Source: Sipunculus nudus
Lineage: Eukaryota > Annelida > Sipuncula > Golfingiida > Sipunculidae
Direction of reading: 5' to 3'
Length of the DNA: 64,000 nucleotides
Assembly: GCA_026874595.1 (NCBI GenBank)
Contig: CM049306.1
Coordinates: 93,115,642 to 93,179,641 of the forward strand
Position 1 is the first letter of the stretch. Every line of letters starts with the position of its first letter. The position numbers were made by a program, and so were the translations under genes. Below are positions 25,380-38,459 of the stretch, in pieces. Under the pieces are notes generated by a model. That model saw only the letters and a program-made list of their open reading frames with translations. It made no database searches and was not told the DNA's origin.

Positions 25380-26985
25380 TTTAAGCCTGATTAGGAACAT
25401 TTTTCGGAACGCAGTGAGAAGGTGTTCGGTGTGATGGGGGCTCTGTTACAATGTATCACCTGGCAGCAGTCCGTCTCTCTGAGCACAGACAACAAAATAA
25501 TAGTGTCCGATCAGGAGACGGTTTCAAGCATAGCGGTTGCAGAGTAATATAAGCGAGTTCTGTTTCTTTCATAAACTCAACATTTAGCTAAAGTGCCTTG
25601 GCATTCGAATATATTCCTATTTTAGGTCCCAAATTACATATGCTTCCCTCTCGCCATATTTTATTTTATACAATTTTTTTCTCGGCAAGCTAAGTAAGTT
25701 AGGCAATTTATATCTTACATGTGGTAATTTGGCTAGTCAAACTCATTACATACACACGCTTTATTCCAAGTCGTTGATTCTGAAATATCCAATATAAATA
25801 CGCAGAACCAGCCATATCAGCCAAATATGTAGGCGGGCACAAACATAGTCGACAGTCACAATACCGCGTAAAGCTTAGGTCGCAGGGATAACTATGTAGA
25901 ATGTGTTGTGTAATACCAAATGAGAGGGCTGGATATTTTAACGTTATTAAATGGGTACCCAAAAGGACGTTTTTGATACTTAAATGAAGAATTTATCCAA
26001 CCTGTAAGAAGGTTCGTCCCCCTTTGCATCCTTGCAACTGTGTCACATCGTTCCAATCCGTATAGATTTTTATTTAAGAAAATTATTAATGTTTCTCTTA
26101 CTGGCTATATATTGATAACATCTTCACATTTCTTAATTATTTAGTTAAATGTAATTATAAGTTTTTATATAAAAAAAATATTATGTACATTGAAATTAGT
26201 AAAACGGTCAGATTCTATATAGCGCTGAGGTTCACATAAGCTGATGCCTTACCTTTTTATAGATTATTGTACTTCCCACACGTACCAGGCAGGTATTCTT
26301 GATACTTTCGTAGCTAAAAGCTAAAACGTAATCTTCGTCCATCAATTGAAATGCATCATGCCACCTTAACCGTTCACAAAAGCCCGTTGTGAATAAAGCC
26401 TTATTTTACATCCCATCGGATGGTAGAATCAGATTTTCTCAAAGCATTAAAAATGAAAGCTGAAACCACAGGAGTAAAATTATGACCACCATATGACATT
26501 CTTTAGTTCAGAAAAAATGCAAATATCATTTTTCATTAGACTATTTCTGGTTACATTTGTGTTTACATTGTTGACAAAGGCCCCTTGTAAAGTGCTAGAA
26601 TAAAGATTGAACCACTAATGAAAGACTAGAGACCCATGGGTCATATTCGCTATGGTGACAAGCTTATCTAATAGAAAAGCTTACACATAATGCGAAATAC
26701 CTTTGGACATTTGAAGCACCGATAAGGTATAAAAACAGTTCCTTACTGGTTTAAGGACCCCGCTTTATTCATAATTTGTGACAATTATATTACATGTTTT
26801 TTACCATAACAATCTTGTTTCCGGTTCTCCAAAAATTCAGAAGAAACGTCAGTTGGAGACTCGGTGGAGTTTTTCGGCACTGATAGCGCCGGTGTTTATT
26901 TCCACTTGTGTAAAATAGAAAGAAATATGACCGATAACTATAATATTTTCAGGAAAAACTGTATATCATGTATATCAAACATACC
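25380..26985. other. No recognisable gene
   Basis: Nothing supports a gene or RNA here. The word GAGACCCATGGGTC at about 26629 resembles the end of the repeat element at 47240, possibly a fragment of the same family. Confidence 0.45.
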
Positions 26986-26990
26986 TGGTT

Positions 26991-26991
<1 letters not shown>

Positions 26992-27032
<41 letters not shown>
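26992..27032. repeat. (AT)n microsatellite
   Basis: A TA tract of about 40 bp. Confidence 0.9.
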
Positions 27033-27035
<3 letters not shown>

Positions 27036-27845
27036 TTATAGGTGCCTTTAATCTAAAAATATAATTATCATCTATAGGTTAAATCAGTTAAAAGCACGTT
27101 ACTCTAAATGCATACCGTGTATTAAATCCTATGCATGGTATCAACATGCCGGTAAGGCTTGGGTAGATACCCCAAATTTTATTTTTTTTTGTTTTGCATT
27201 AATTATGTTGTGCATATTTCTAATGTTGCCATTATCATAGTTTTATTTGTTTATTTCTTGCCCAGACCTGTGAGATTTTCGAATTGCAAAGTTTCTTGCT
27301 TAACGTCTGTTAAGAAGAACAGGGGCCATGTTACTCATTCTTAAACTTGGTGAATAAAAAAAATCTTATTACTTCGGTGTATTGCAAACACATGAGGAAC
27401 GCAAACGACCCTTGGTGGCTTAGGTTGCATTTGGCCAATCACCTCGTTTAAAAAGTGTGCTTTAATTTCATTAGAATCAGATCAGCTGTTATATCATACG
27501 CTTAAGACCCGAATTTCTGGAACAATCGAGCGATTAACAAATATATGCAGGGCATGCAGTTCAGGTAAATCCTGTTCTTGCTATCATAGCCTTTTATAAA
27601 ATAATTTTCAAACACATTTATATTTGTATGTTCCACAGACATGGGATCATTTTTTAAATGTTCATTTCTTTACTCGTTAAAGTTGGATCAGCTGGGTGAC
27701 GTGTGCCACCGGGCATGGTCAATTGTTTGTCAAGTTCTACTACTTCTGATACCACTGGGTAATATATATATATTGAAACTTAATCACTTCGACCTTTTAA
27801 TGAGAATTATTGAATTAATGACATGATGCTCCAAGTGCTTCACGT
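27033..27845. other. No recognisable gene
   Basis: Only short ORFs without motifs. Confidence 0.45.
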
Positions 27846-27846
27846 T

Positions 27847-27964
<118 letters not shown>

Positions 27965-28513
27965 TTTAAAGAAATATAAAAAAAATGCAAGTTCATTAAA
28001 CATAAGCAATTTAAGAAACAAATATTATAAAAACTTATACTGATGGTAGTATGTAAGAGTAGTGGCGGTGTAAGACTGGTGGTGTAGCAAGTGTTATAGC
28101 CCCGCTGCAAGAAGAGACATCAAGCATGATATGACAAATGCCAGTAACTGCCAATAAAATATCACAAGATGCATCCGTGGAAAATCCACGGTTCCGTATA
28201 ACAAATAATTTGCAATAAGCTGGTGGGAATGAATGTCGCATTTTTGTCGCATTTTTACCCCATTCTTTTCGCAGGAGCTTTCATGGTATAACGATGTGTG
28301 CTAAAATTCTCCAAGAACCCCCCTATACCCTAAAAAAAGGTCGGCATAGAATGGCAAATTATGCAAGTCAAGAAATCACATAAAGAAGTAGACGAGAGGC
28401 ATATATAGGGGATATGATTATTGCGTGAGAATGCTTTTTCTCGTCCGATAAACAGCTTTGGGACCAAATCATCATTGCCCGAGTGATGGCAGTAATGGCG
28501 ATTGGATATATAA

Positions 28514-28852
28514 GGCCAAAATAAAAAAAGGTATGGTTCTCAGGCATTTTTTTTTTTAGAAATCAATGCGGGCGGACGGTTTTTTTTTATTTTCATTTTT
28601 TTGGTATGTTTCGATAAAAATGTTAAATGAAAAGGGAAAAGCATTAAAACAGATTTATTTTGCTAAACAAGTAACAATACTACAAAACAAAGGAAATTGA
28701 ATGATTTTTTCTTCTTGAAAGAAATGTCTGAGCGGCTGCAGCTCGAAATTGATGAGTATGAAAATCAAAATAAAAATTTTTGATGCGGGGGTTTAAAATT
28801 AATGCGGGTGGTGCCTGAGAACCATACCTTTTATTTTTTTTTTTTTTTGGCC
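28514..28852. mobile_element. 339-bp terminal-inverted-repeat element
   Basis: The left end GGCCAAAATAAAAAAAGG continues into TATGGTTCTCAGGCA. The right end is the inverted match TGCCTGAGAACCATACC... finishing TTTTGGCC. TAA flanks both sides (28511-28513, 28853-28855), a likely 3-bp target duplication. Subterminal AATGCGGGCGG and AATGCGGGTGG lie near 28564 and 28800. No ORF. A related fragment (TTTATGCGGGCGGGAGG) lies in an intron near 45340. Confidence 0.8.
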
Positions 28853-28984
28853 TAATCCATCTATACTGTGAAAATAATTTGAAGAAATTATATGACTGTA
28901 TACAGAAAAGTGAAAGTTTATGAAAGATAATATGTATAAATTAAAGCTCAAAGGACATCACGAAAAAGGATGTTTATACTTGTT

Positions 28985-29575
28985 AATTGATGGAAGTCTT
29001 GAGTATGATGTGGAATGACAGGCAGACTCCTACAACTATTAAATGCTTGTCCTGAGTTTTGTTGATTGTCATCAGGTTGGGCGGACACTGATGGTGCTCC
29101 CAGATAAACTGCAGGTTTACTTCTTTCGGTGCAAGCCCGTGGCAAAAAAAATAACTTAGATTAGGTTCGCTGTTTTGTGTAAGTAAACTAACGCAAAAAG
29201 GTATATCCGGATTTTTCTAGAAAATTCGCAGAGGAGTGACGTAAAAGCAGAAGAAAGATTCATTTTAAATTAAGAAGAAAATCAGAAGCAAAATATTTTT
29301 TTTCTTATATACCATTTTGACAAAAGTCAAAATGTCGAAGTCGCCCATTCGTATGCATTTGTACTGCCACTCGCCCGTTGAAACCGGGTCATTGAAGCGT
29401 GACAGTGTTTATACAAGAAAAGTGTACACTTAAACACAAGTTTACGGAGATTCTGATGGAGATTTTTAGGCTCTGACTGCAGAATTCCCATCCGTTAAAA
29501 ATTATACTGGTAATATATTTTCTTGTTTCAAAGTCCCTAGAGAATTGGGTACCTCAAAAATAGGTGTGCACCCCC
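28985..29575 (-). repeat. Dispersed repeat family 2, copy 2 (inverted)
   Basis: Inverted partner of 18280-18850, roughly 10 kb apart. This copy ends at a poly-C run (29571-29591), which may mark the element end. Confidence 0.8.
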
Positions 29576-29599
29576 CCCCCCCCCCCCCCCCAACAGTTT

Positions 29600-30700
29600 T
29601 TAAATTTCAGTACCTTGAATAACCTTTTCATCAAACGACCCATAAATTGGATAAACTATTAAAACCTTGGTTATAATGGAAAGATATTCATGAATGTATA
29701 GAAATTAACATACCTGTAAACCCATGCATAAAATGTCAAACGAGGTCTTGAAATTGGTCGTTGTGTCAACCCAACTGAAAACCCCTCGGTCTGAAGGCGC
29801 AGTCGTGTGGCCTTTTTTTAATTGAAAAGCTTTACTTTCTGTTGAGGGAAGAATTGGCATCAGTGAGGATAAGAGTGGAGCTGTGACCGCGAATTGTACA
29901 ATATGCTCCGTGGCCAGTGAGCTCGAAAAGCAGGAAATTCCCAAAGGCACCTCCTGAGAAAACGCGAAAGGCGTGGAGGACCTAAAAGTACAAAAGAAAT
30001 AAGGGCACCTGATGGGGAAATATTAAAGATATTAATTATACAGCTTAATATGGCATAATCCCGCAAATCGAACAAACTTGCCTAAGAAGAGCGCCCTACC
30101 AATACGTGTGCCAAATTTCGAAGGCCAAATCAGAACGGAATCAGGTAACCCATTGTCTAAAAAAAAAACAAAAAAAAATGCGTATTAATTATATAGATGT
30201 GAGCTGGGACAGGAGAACCCAGCATGAAAGCATGCAGCGAATCAATACAGTGAGCACCCCCTGTCGCCTCCTGGCTGAACTAATGAACGGTTTATTGGTC
30301 TTTCTGTGACTTCACAGTTTTTTACTTCAGATCTATATCAACAACAAAAAAAAAGATAACACAGAGAATACTGCCATGTAACTTTAAGGGTCCGTTCTCC
30401 ATTCATTAGACATTATCACAGACTGAGAAGGCCCATTAATTGTCCGAAAGTGCCCCCCCCCCCCCGCCGATAAGCAATCTATGCGTGCATGCAGACAAAT
30501 TGTTATCTCATGTTTATATCATGCATACTGATTTCGTTCTTTGTATTTAGGTCTGTCAAATTAAAAACATACGGGATACTTGTCTGTGTTATTATAATTA
30601 ATATAAAACATATAGTAGTATATAATATATAGATATAGTCTATATTATTTATTAAACTTTATCTGACGGTTATTTTATATTACATGTATGGAAAAAATGT
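29600..30700. other. No recognisable gene
   Basis: AT-rich DNA with a C run at about 30453-30466. ORFs under 85 codons show no motifs. Confidence 0.45.
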
Positions 30701-30780
30701 ATTTACATAGCAGGGGCGTAGCCAGGACCCCCCCCCCCCCCAGTACTAGCCGTCCTTTCGAAATTTCACTTTATCTAAAA

Positions 30781-30781
<1 letters not shown>

Positions 30782-30858
<77 letters not shown>
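30782..30858. repeat. Compound (TA)n-(TG)n microsatellite
   Basis: TA tract (30782-30822) followed by a TG tract to 30857, immediately left of the palindrome at 30869. A (TG)n tract also lies right of it (31102-31148). Confidence 0.9.
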
Positions 30859-30859
<1 letters not shown>

Positions 30860-30868
30860 CGAAGGCTA

Positions 30869-31058
30869 AGATAAACAGTGACGTCTTTTAGGTAGACTAA
30901 CTAGTTTATAAACACAAGAGCTTTCAAAGTACACAGACTTCTTCGTCAGGTGGTAATTTAGCCACTTAGTTACCACCTGACGAAGAAGTCTGTGTACTTC
31001 GAAAGCTCGTGTGTTAATAAACTAGTTAGTCTATCTAAAAGGCGTCACTGTTTATATT
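30869..31058. mobile_element. 88-bp-arm palindrome with hammerhead-ribozyme-like cores
   Basis: The arms 30869-30956 and 30970-31058 are near-perfect inverted copies with a 13-bp spacer. In the right arm CTGACGA (30977-30983), a 5-bp stem GAAGT/ACTTC (30985-30989 with 30996-31000) and GAAA (31001-31004) follow in the order and spacing of the hammerhead core around stem II. The left arm carries the same on the other strand (ACTTT pairs with one G-T). Penelope-like elements and retrozymes are known to carry such motifs. The cleavage-site helix cannot be confirmed by eye. TG microsatellites flank both sides. Confidence 0.55.
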
Positions 31059-31099
31059 TACCTTCACTTCAACTATAGACTAACACGGCTATACCACTT

Positions 31100-31115
31100 A
31101 TATGTGTGTGTGTGT

Positions 31116-31150
<35 letters not shown>
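31100..31150. repeat. (TG)n microsatellite
   Basis: A TG tract with one TATG interruption, right of the palindrome. Confidence 0.9.
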
Positions 31151-31151
<1 letters not shown>

Positions 31152-31170
31152 AAAATTGCCTTTGCTATCA

Positions 31171-32056
31171 GTGGCGGATCAAGAGGGGGCGCCTTCGGCG
31201 CGGCCCCCAGTTGAGCTGCAATATCACTAATTTTATCTAATTTCCCAATTTTCGTGATTACTTCGTTTTTCATATTTCTTTTTATTAATTAGCAATTAGA
31301 TTTTATTTAAGTTATCTGCACTTTATTATTTTCAAATTTATTAGTTGAGTATAAGGACATTTATGAACAGCTGCAGAAAAACTGCAAAGCACCAGGTCCT
31401 GATTGGGGTCGACCGTGAACAATCTCACGGCACCTCTGGTGATACCGGTACTCGAACTCGCGATATGTGGTCTAAGGAGTCTTGTGTGCTGTCGAGACCA
31501 TGGAACCAGGTAAAATACAATGTTAAACATAAGACTTCAACATATCAGTTATTTCACACCGAACATTACATTTAAAAATAATATTTTGCAAGTAACAGAC
31601 GTAAATGCGCCTAAGCGCCATTGACTTGTTTGAAAACGATTGAAGTTTTATATCCTGATTTTGAAGAAATATAAACATTTAATATTTAACCTCTCTACAG
31701 TTTGACTACATAACACAAAGACATAAGTGAACAGTTTTTCAGGAACAGGAAATCCTCATTTTTTTGTGAAAATTGCCTCAAAATGTCCTCTTTACATTGC
31801 ATATTCAAAACATATTCTAATATGGAAGGGGGATACCCCCACCCATACCCTCTCCATGTACCTGTAACTTACCTTAATGAAACCATGGTTCATAATTGAA
31901 AATAAACAATTATTTTTTCATACAGTAAAATATATGACGTCTACTACTACTAATAATAATAAAATATATACACACATATACACGTATATATAATATACAT
32001 GTATATTAGCGCCCCTACCCCCCACCCAGTTTTCGAATTTTTGGATCCGCCACTGA
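31171..32056. mobile_element. Possible hAT-like element remnant with CAGTGGCGGATC ends
   Basis: The left end CAGTGGCGGATCAAG (31171) and the inverted right end GGATCCGCCACTG (about 32044-32056) face each other. Adjacent 8-mers do not match, so an intact insertion is not proven; this may be two fragments. It encloses a SINE-like segment at about 31370-31510. Confidence 0.35.
31370..31515 (-). mobile_element. tRNA-derived SINE-like element, second family, copy 1
   Basis: On the - strand GCGAGTTCGAGTACC is a box B-like T-arm, preceded by a tRNA-like region (GACAGCACACAAGACTCC). The downstream words GAGATTGTTCACGGTCGACC align with the copy at 41150-41285 (GAGATTTTGCATGGTCAGC). A 3' tail reads ATAAATGTCCTTATACTC. 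Confidence 0.5.
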
Positions 32057-33180
32057 TCATGGCCCCCTCCCCTCCTTCAAAAAATGGCTTCGCCCATGAA
32101 CATAGAGTTAATATTTCTGTATATCTGCTAACTGATAGATGGACCAGTGCCATCTCGAAACCTGATTCATAGACATTCGAAATTTTTAATCGGTAAATCA
32201 GTCCGCTGCAAGTATATATACAGTCATGTTGTTCAAGGCAGAGCAGGCAAATCAATATCATTACTATAATTATCAGTAACTGTAATTTTCACAGACATCA
32301 ATTTTAGCCCCTCGTGAGCACAAAATGCTCTAACATAAGTATGCTGGCTGCAGTCATGCATTTCGATATGACTGTATGATTAACATTATAAAACATTAAT
32401 TAAAGACGAGAGAAACATCGTAATGGTGAAACCTTTAATATTGCCCACCTTTTTCTAGGATTCTTCTATCTTCGGCTCACATTGTGAATGTGGTATCCTA
32501 GTACATTTTACAAGAAAGATAGCATTTTAACATCAGAAGAACAATTGGGACACATTAATTTATTAAAGAAGGACACTTGCATAGGCTGCCTCTGTATGTC
32601 TGTCTGATGAACAATAGTCCTTCACATACGACTCACTGAATGGATGCCTAAATAATTTTATCAGAAGACTTTAAAGCTGGATGCTCAAAACTGATAATAG
32701 AATTGGCCATTTCGATATTATTTTTCAGGTTTTATTTAATGGGTCATTTTCTTGCACTCGCCCAAATTTTTACCAGAAAAGCCATAAATGATGCAATTGG
32801 TAGATGATGCATGTTTAGTTTGGGATATGTTTTGTCTTTGCAGTTCAGAATACATATGAAATAACAATATGGATAGGGGCATCGCGGAATACTGGTAAAC
32901 CAGGAGATAAAGGATAACCCTAAACAAAATAATCCATTCACTCCGTAAGGATCATAGTGGATCTCGGAACGATGTATTTGTATATTAACAGAGTGGAAAC
33001 ATTTAAGGACTCCCGTGTACATTGAAGCTAAACTTGAAAGACACCGATGAAGCTATGGCCACAACTAGGGATAATATTGTTGGAAGGTTCGACCGCTCCA
33101 TTTGGAAAAATAAAAAAAAAAAAATCTGCCGTCTTTGCTATATGTTATCCTAATTGTTTTTGCTGCGTTGAGACGGTAGC
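31520..33180. other. No recognisable gene
   Basis: Nothing beyond the element end near 32050 and short ORFs. Confidence 0.4.
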
Positions 33181-33186
33181 CTAGAC

Positions 33187-33404
33187 AGGGGTGGATTTAG
33201 GAAGGTGCCGGCCATCTTTTCCTGTCCAAGAATAGAACAATACACACCTAATACCGTAAAACTATGCAGATTGCTAAAAAAAATTCTAAATTTCCAAACA
33301 TTTTCTAAAGAATGACAGGACCGGTACGTCCGATACTTGCTCCCTTATCCTCCCCTAGGGCGTCGCCTCTTCGGGCTCGCTATTAAAATCCTCGATTCGC
33401 CACT
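33187..33404. mobile_element. Possible small TIR element (CAGGGGTGGATTTAGGA ends)
   Basis: CAGGGGTGGATTTAGGA at the left faces TCCTCGATTCGCCACTG at the right. The latter's reverse complement CAGTGGCGAATCGAGGA shares about 11 of 17 bases with it. The same terminal style occurs at 31171 and 30711 (CAGGGGCGTAGCCAGGA). No matching 8-bp target duplication is visible. Confidence 0.35.
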
Positions 33405-33639
33405 GCTTGATACTAGAATTTATATTTTTTTTTCTTCAAAATTCCAAAGGAGAAACTAGTGAGAAGCTGATGCATCACATAGAGAATCACTGCCGGACTA
33501 CCATGAGTAATATCTCTAACGTCACCGGGAAGGTCACTGTTCTGCCAAACAAGATTTTCCCTTTTCTGTACCTGAGTCAAGCGCCCATGTTCCTCCAACC
33601 AATCCTATAATGGGAAATGATCGCTGAGCCGGGACTTCT

Positions 33640-34620
33640 TACGTTCTTCAACACAATAATGACGTATCTCAATAATATGGCAACAAAAATCCCCAAATGG
33701 TACGAGAGTCGAATCGAACTGCGTGATTTGCAAGCTTCCCCTGACCCATACCTCACGAAAATCCAGCTTCTTTGTAAAGATGTCAACGACGTAGTTCACT
33801 ACTTCATCACAGTCAGGACCAAACCGTTACTGACATTCTACATTGCTCGCCATCTTCTCTACTGTTTTATTTCTCTCGATTACTCTTTCCTTCAAGTCTG
33901 GCTTATCCCGTATCCTGCGTTTGTGTCGCCAGTTTCTTTTGCCCCGTTGATGCGCATCGCGTGTACCGCTGTAACATCTCCAACGTGTTCATCCTCCGGA
34001 AGTTATGCATTGTTAACCTGGGTATCCTTGGTTTCACGTGCCTCGCCAGTTTTACCAACGTAGTGTTTTCCTGGTGGAAATTACATTAAACGATTCATTT
34101 TACTTCATTGAACGTTTGGAGATTGAGCCAGACAGTGGGTTTTAAAGAAAGTGCCGTTGACTGTAACTTCTCTCAAAATTTCTGTACCACAACGAATCAT
34201 TCGAACAGCACTTTGCATATCTCAAACCGGACGATCGTCTCACACATAACAGAGAGATCGTATACCTTGCACGTTCGCTCCAGCTACGGATGTCGACCCT
34301 CAGAAATTCCTATGGCGAGGAAGTAAAATTAGATGTGAGTACATGGCTATGGAACTGTGAATAAGGTCGCGCAAGTTGAAATACAAGCTGCAGCAGATAA
34401 CTGCGAGAATGGAACCATAAAACCCGGCAGATAAACGCACAGCAACGTGCTTACCCTGCGAGTCAAACCCGTACGATACGAAGAATTTTTAAAATATTCG
34501 GCGTTCTGGTTTCGGGGAGACCAAGCGGTCTGCGACATGCACTTATAAAATTAAGCTGGCGGACCCGCTTTTTGAGAAACTTCCGGAAAGCTCGGAAATC
34601 AAAACAGTCGAGCCCAGTTT
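33640..34620 (+). pseudogene. Possible decayed coding stretch, family unknown
   Basis: Higher GC than its surroundings and protein-like segments in changing frames. One runs 33617-34063 (148 codons without stop). Near 33950-33990 the words VYRCNISN appear in another frame. At 34108-34326 a segment rich in N-x-S/T sequons and Cys (DCNFSQNFCTTTNHSNST) follows. This could be a broken gene for an extracellular protein with Ig-like character, but no domain can be completed. The - strand also has open frames here, so strand is uncertain. Confidence 0.2.
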
Positions 34621-34629
34621 AACATTTCT

Positions 34630-37600
34630 CCGCGCAAAGGGGCGCCCATCGGATTTTGGGGTAATGTTTATGAAAAGTTAACGTCTCTGTGCAAAATGAT
34701 ACAATGACAGAACATTGTGTGTATTGCGTAAATAGAGAATGGCGATGTATATTAATAAATTTCACAGTACTGCAATCATCGAATCAGCGTCTATCAAAAT
34801 ATGTCCTTGTCCTTGCCAACATGTCGTGACAAAAAATGGACTGTTTTTTCAGATATTAAATAAATTGTTTACTCGTATTCCTATCCAACAGTCGTGCCTA
34901 CTTCCTTATCTGATGGAATAACTTATTGGGTCACTGGCAGGTGAGTTTATTTTTAACTAAAATTTGCCTGAACCGTGGGTGTCTCAAGTTGGTACGGATA
35001 ATATAGCATAGTCATCAAATTATAGGCCGACATAAGAATGGACGCGCAACGGATATTGCAGATAAGTATCAAGCAAATTTTTATTATAGAACAGATTTAA
35101 ATCTCAGTATTTACTTCAGCTATTTATGTGAAAGAAATCAACATAAATTACAGCTGACTTGAGCAAAAAAAATTATATCTGTGAAATAGCCTGTATATAC
35201 ACGATATGTTTACTTATGTGTCAAGTTCAAGACACTATGTGGCAGAAATTGATTGGGATTTCTAAATAACATAATACCGTCAGATGTAGCGCTATATCGG
35301 CCCTCTCACTGTCACTTGACATAAACCAGACCAATGGCCAGCTTTTATTTGTATACCTTCTAACAACTCCTACCATATGCGAGATAAAAACCGTTTTAAC
35401 TAAGCATACTGGCGAATCTCTCTGCATGTTTGTTGAAATTCTGACCGCATGAATACAAGCATGGCTCGCAGGGGTTACTGGATGAGAACCAACTCGTACG
35501 CGTTACAGGAAGAGACTCGTTACCACAGAGGCGGACTTTCAGTTTCGTTTATGAGTACACGTGTATTTTTCGTGTTAAATCATCAATCGTAATCTCAGGT
35601 TAAGATTATCGCTTGTTTACCACAATATCAATGCAATAGGATTGATGAACTTTGCAGAGCATTCCCCCACATGGCATGAATCACGAATAAATTAAGGCTT
35701 ACCAGCCCGATATAAACATAAACGCTTTCTGAGTCGTGTATGCACGGCTACGTCAGAAGACTCTCATACAACGTCAGATGGTAAAGCGCTACCCACCATC
35801 GTCATTACATAAAGGGGTGTCCAGAAACCCGTGAAGTTACAAAGTAATCAAAATAAAATCAACTGTTACATTATCTGGTCGGGAAGGGGGGACAGCATAT
35901 TGGTTTATGTAATAAAAATAGACAGAGATATGATGAAATAAATTTAATAACCACAAACAAAAACTGATAGGCTTAAGAAGAGAAGCCAATATATATATAT
36001 GACCTTTATTATTGAAGGCTTTGTGCATGCAATATCGCTCATATGGGTGTGTTTCATCGGAATAAAAAAAATAGTGATTAAACAAATACATTCTTATTTT
36101 CATATTTGTGGTGTCTTTACACTGGAAAGAAAGGCGATTTTTTTTAACAAAAAAATATGAAGTGTTTTTTTTTATATGGAGCAGTCTTCATGAGTGATAT
36201 TTTGTGCAAGGGTGTTTAGAATTTATTCCGAGACACCTGGCAAAGTAACGCTAAAGAAATCAGCATGGCACCGAATTCATTCCACGATGAAATAAACTTG
36301 AAATCAACCAGTTCGCTTAGGCACGTGACCAAATCCAGCTTTGACACTGAAATGTACAAGATGGTGCCAGGCATAATGGATGTAAATTTCAACAGGCCTT
36401 GACCCCACCTGGACTTTTTTCCATGTAGTCTGTGTCATATATCGGCATCTTAGAAAATCTAATTTCTATGTACCAAGGATTTGTTTTTTTAAACAGTTTG
36501 ACGTCAAACTCACGCATTATTATTGTTGATTGGATCTGGTTTGCAAAAATGATGTTATCTGAAAAGACTTCGGAAATATTTTAGATTTATGTCTATGTGT
36601 TTGTTTCGGAATCACCTAAGGTTTATATGATTAATCCTGGCTAATCGTACATAGAACTCTTAAAATCGTTATGCAGGCTCACTTAAGCGGTGTGTAATTG
36701 TAGCGCCTCTCTTGCGATCTGCATTGTTTCTCTGGTTTTACCCTGGACCTGCCAACCCTTGTTTTAACACACTGATGCGCCACCGCTTATCATGCAGCCT
36801 GTCATCCCCGCATTCGGAACACCTCGGCCGATCAGGCCACGGATGGATGTATGGCCCAATGAAACACAACTGACCATGGTATAGTTCTCGGTTAATCCAG
36901 CGGGTGCAATTTCTACTGACTCGTCAAAGAAAAGATCATAGTTTACATGGTTTAAAGAAAATATGGATTTACCCTAAAAATTTGTATAATATGGGCTTGA
37001 TTTGTAACTAAAAGCTTTCCCAAATTAGTAGTCTTCAAGAAGATGAATTCAGAATATTTTTGCAGTTTGTTGGGTCCGTACAAGGTTTGCACAAATTTGG
37101 TTTTAAGGAATTATAATGATATAGTTTTTAAAGACTGCGTTCCCAGTGAATGGTAAGTTTGGATGTGGTGGTAAAGTATCAAAAGAAGGGAGGATACTAA
37201 ATGGGTGAATTTTTTAAGGGTTGGGATGGGGTGAAACCCACCAAAAATTATTATATATTAAGTCATGCATTTTTTTTATATATCAGGGTTAATTGAGTTT
37301 CTCTTTTTTCCATTATGCCTGTTATGTGTTTTAATGTTTAAATTATATTTGTCGTATGTCTGAAGATTTAGTAACTATATTGTTTAAATTAAGTTTGGTG
37401 TTAATACTTCTGAAACATATTTATTGTTAGATCAATATGAGATAGATGAACTTCATGTAAATTTAAGTGTTGATATGTTTCAGATATTTCAATGAAGATG
37501 TTGATATAATTAAAATATTTCAGGGATTCATATATGTTGCCACGGCCGCTTAATATTTATGAATGCATAGCTCGTATATTTTGATAACATTTGTATTTGT

Positions 37601-38150
37601 AGAATCTCTAAATAATTTAATGTCATGTATTAAATTTCAACTATGCTGCATAGTGAGAGTTTAATGAGTTTAATAAAATTATTATAAATTCAGTATTGAA
37701 GATTTATACACCTATTTATCGCAGATTTTCTATAACAAATGCCACTTTAAGGTCAAAGGAAACTGAACAATTGGCCTTTTTCCATGAAACATTCTACGTC
37801 CCATGCATTTGTATAGAGATGCTGAACGAAATACGTAAAAATCATATCCATGTGGCAATTGTGCTCCCTCTGTAGCAAAATCCTGGAACAGCCACTGGAC
37901 TGGTAGTACCTGTACAAAATACTTTGTTTTGCTCTTACAAGGAGCACAACAGTTGTGTAGTTGACCTGGCCTTTACCTGGCCTTGCCGGAATACTTTCCA
38001 TGGCGGCCCCTATATGCAACCGAGGCTAGAAGCTTCGGCCGAGGTGTTCCGAGTCATCACCAGTGGTGGTGACGGATATAAGGGAGAATCTGGTTCTCCG
38101 AAGAGTTGCCTATTTATTTTACTGCTAACGAGGAATAGGTGTGTGACGCA
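34630..38150. other. No recognisable gene
   Basis: AT-rich DNA. It holds dispersed repeat family 3 copy 2 (inverted) at about 35675-35755. ORFs under 110 codons lack motifs. Confidence 0.4.
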
Positions 38151-38179
38151 GGAGTTATCGGTTCCGCAAGGAGCGTATG

Positions 38180-38452
38180 CGTTCATCCTTGTTCGTGTGT
38201 TTGTGTTTGTGAACGGAACCTCATGGAAGTTTCAGAGCATTTCTTGAATGGACCAATGAAGAATCGATTTGCTTTCGCTGTGGATTTGCCAAATGATCCA
38301 GATCAGGAACTTTATCAAAGAATATTTACCAATGTACGCTCACTTATGCACGAATAAAACTGGGAATATGGCCGAATAAGATATAGCACACATGAGTTTC
38401 GGAGTATCCCACATTAGAGACGCCCACATGGCGGAGGTTTGCATGCCTTAAA
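38180..38452 (+). repeat. Dispersed repeat family 1, copy 2
   Basis: Direct partner of 11285-11612 (CCAATGAAGAATCGATT, GATCCAGATCAGGAA, CACATGGCGG in order). This copy lacks the poly-C runs. Confidence 0.7.
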
Positions 38453-38459
38453 AATTAAA

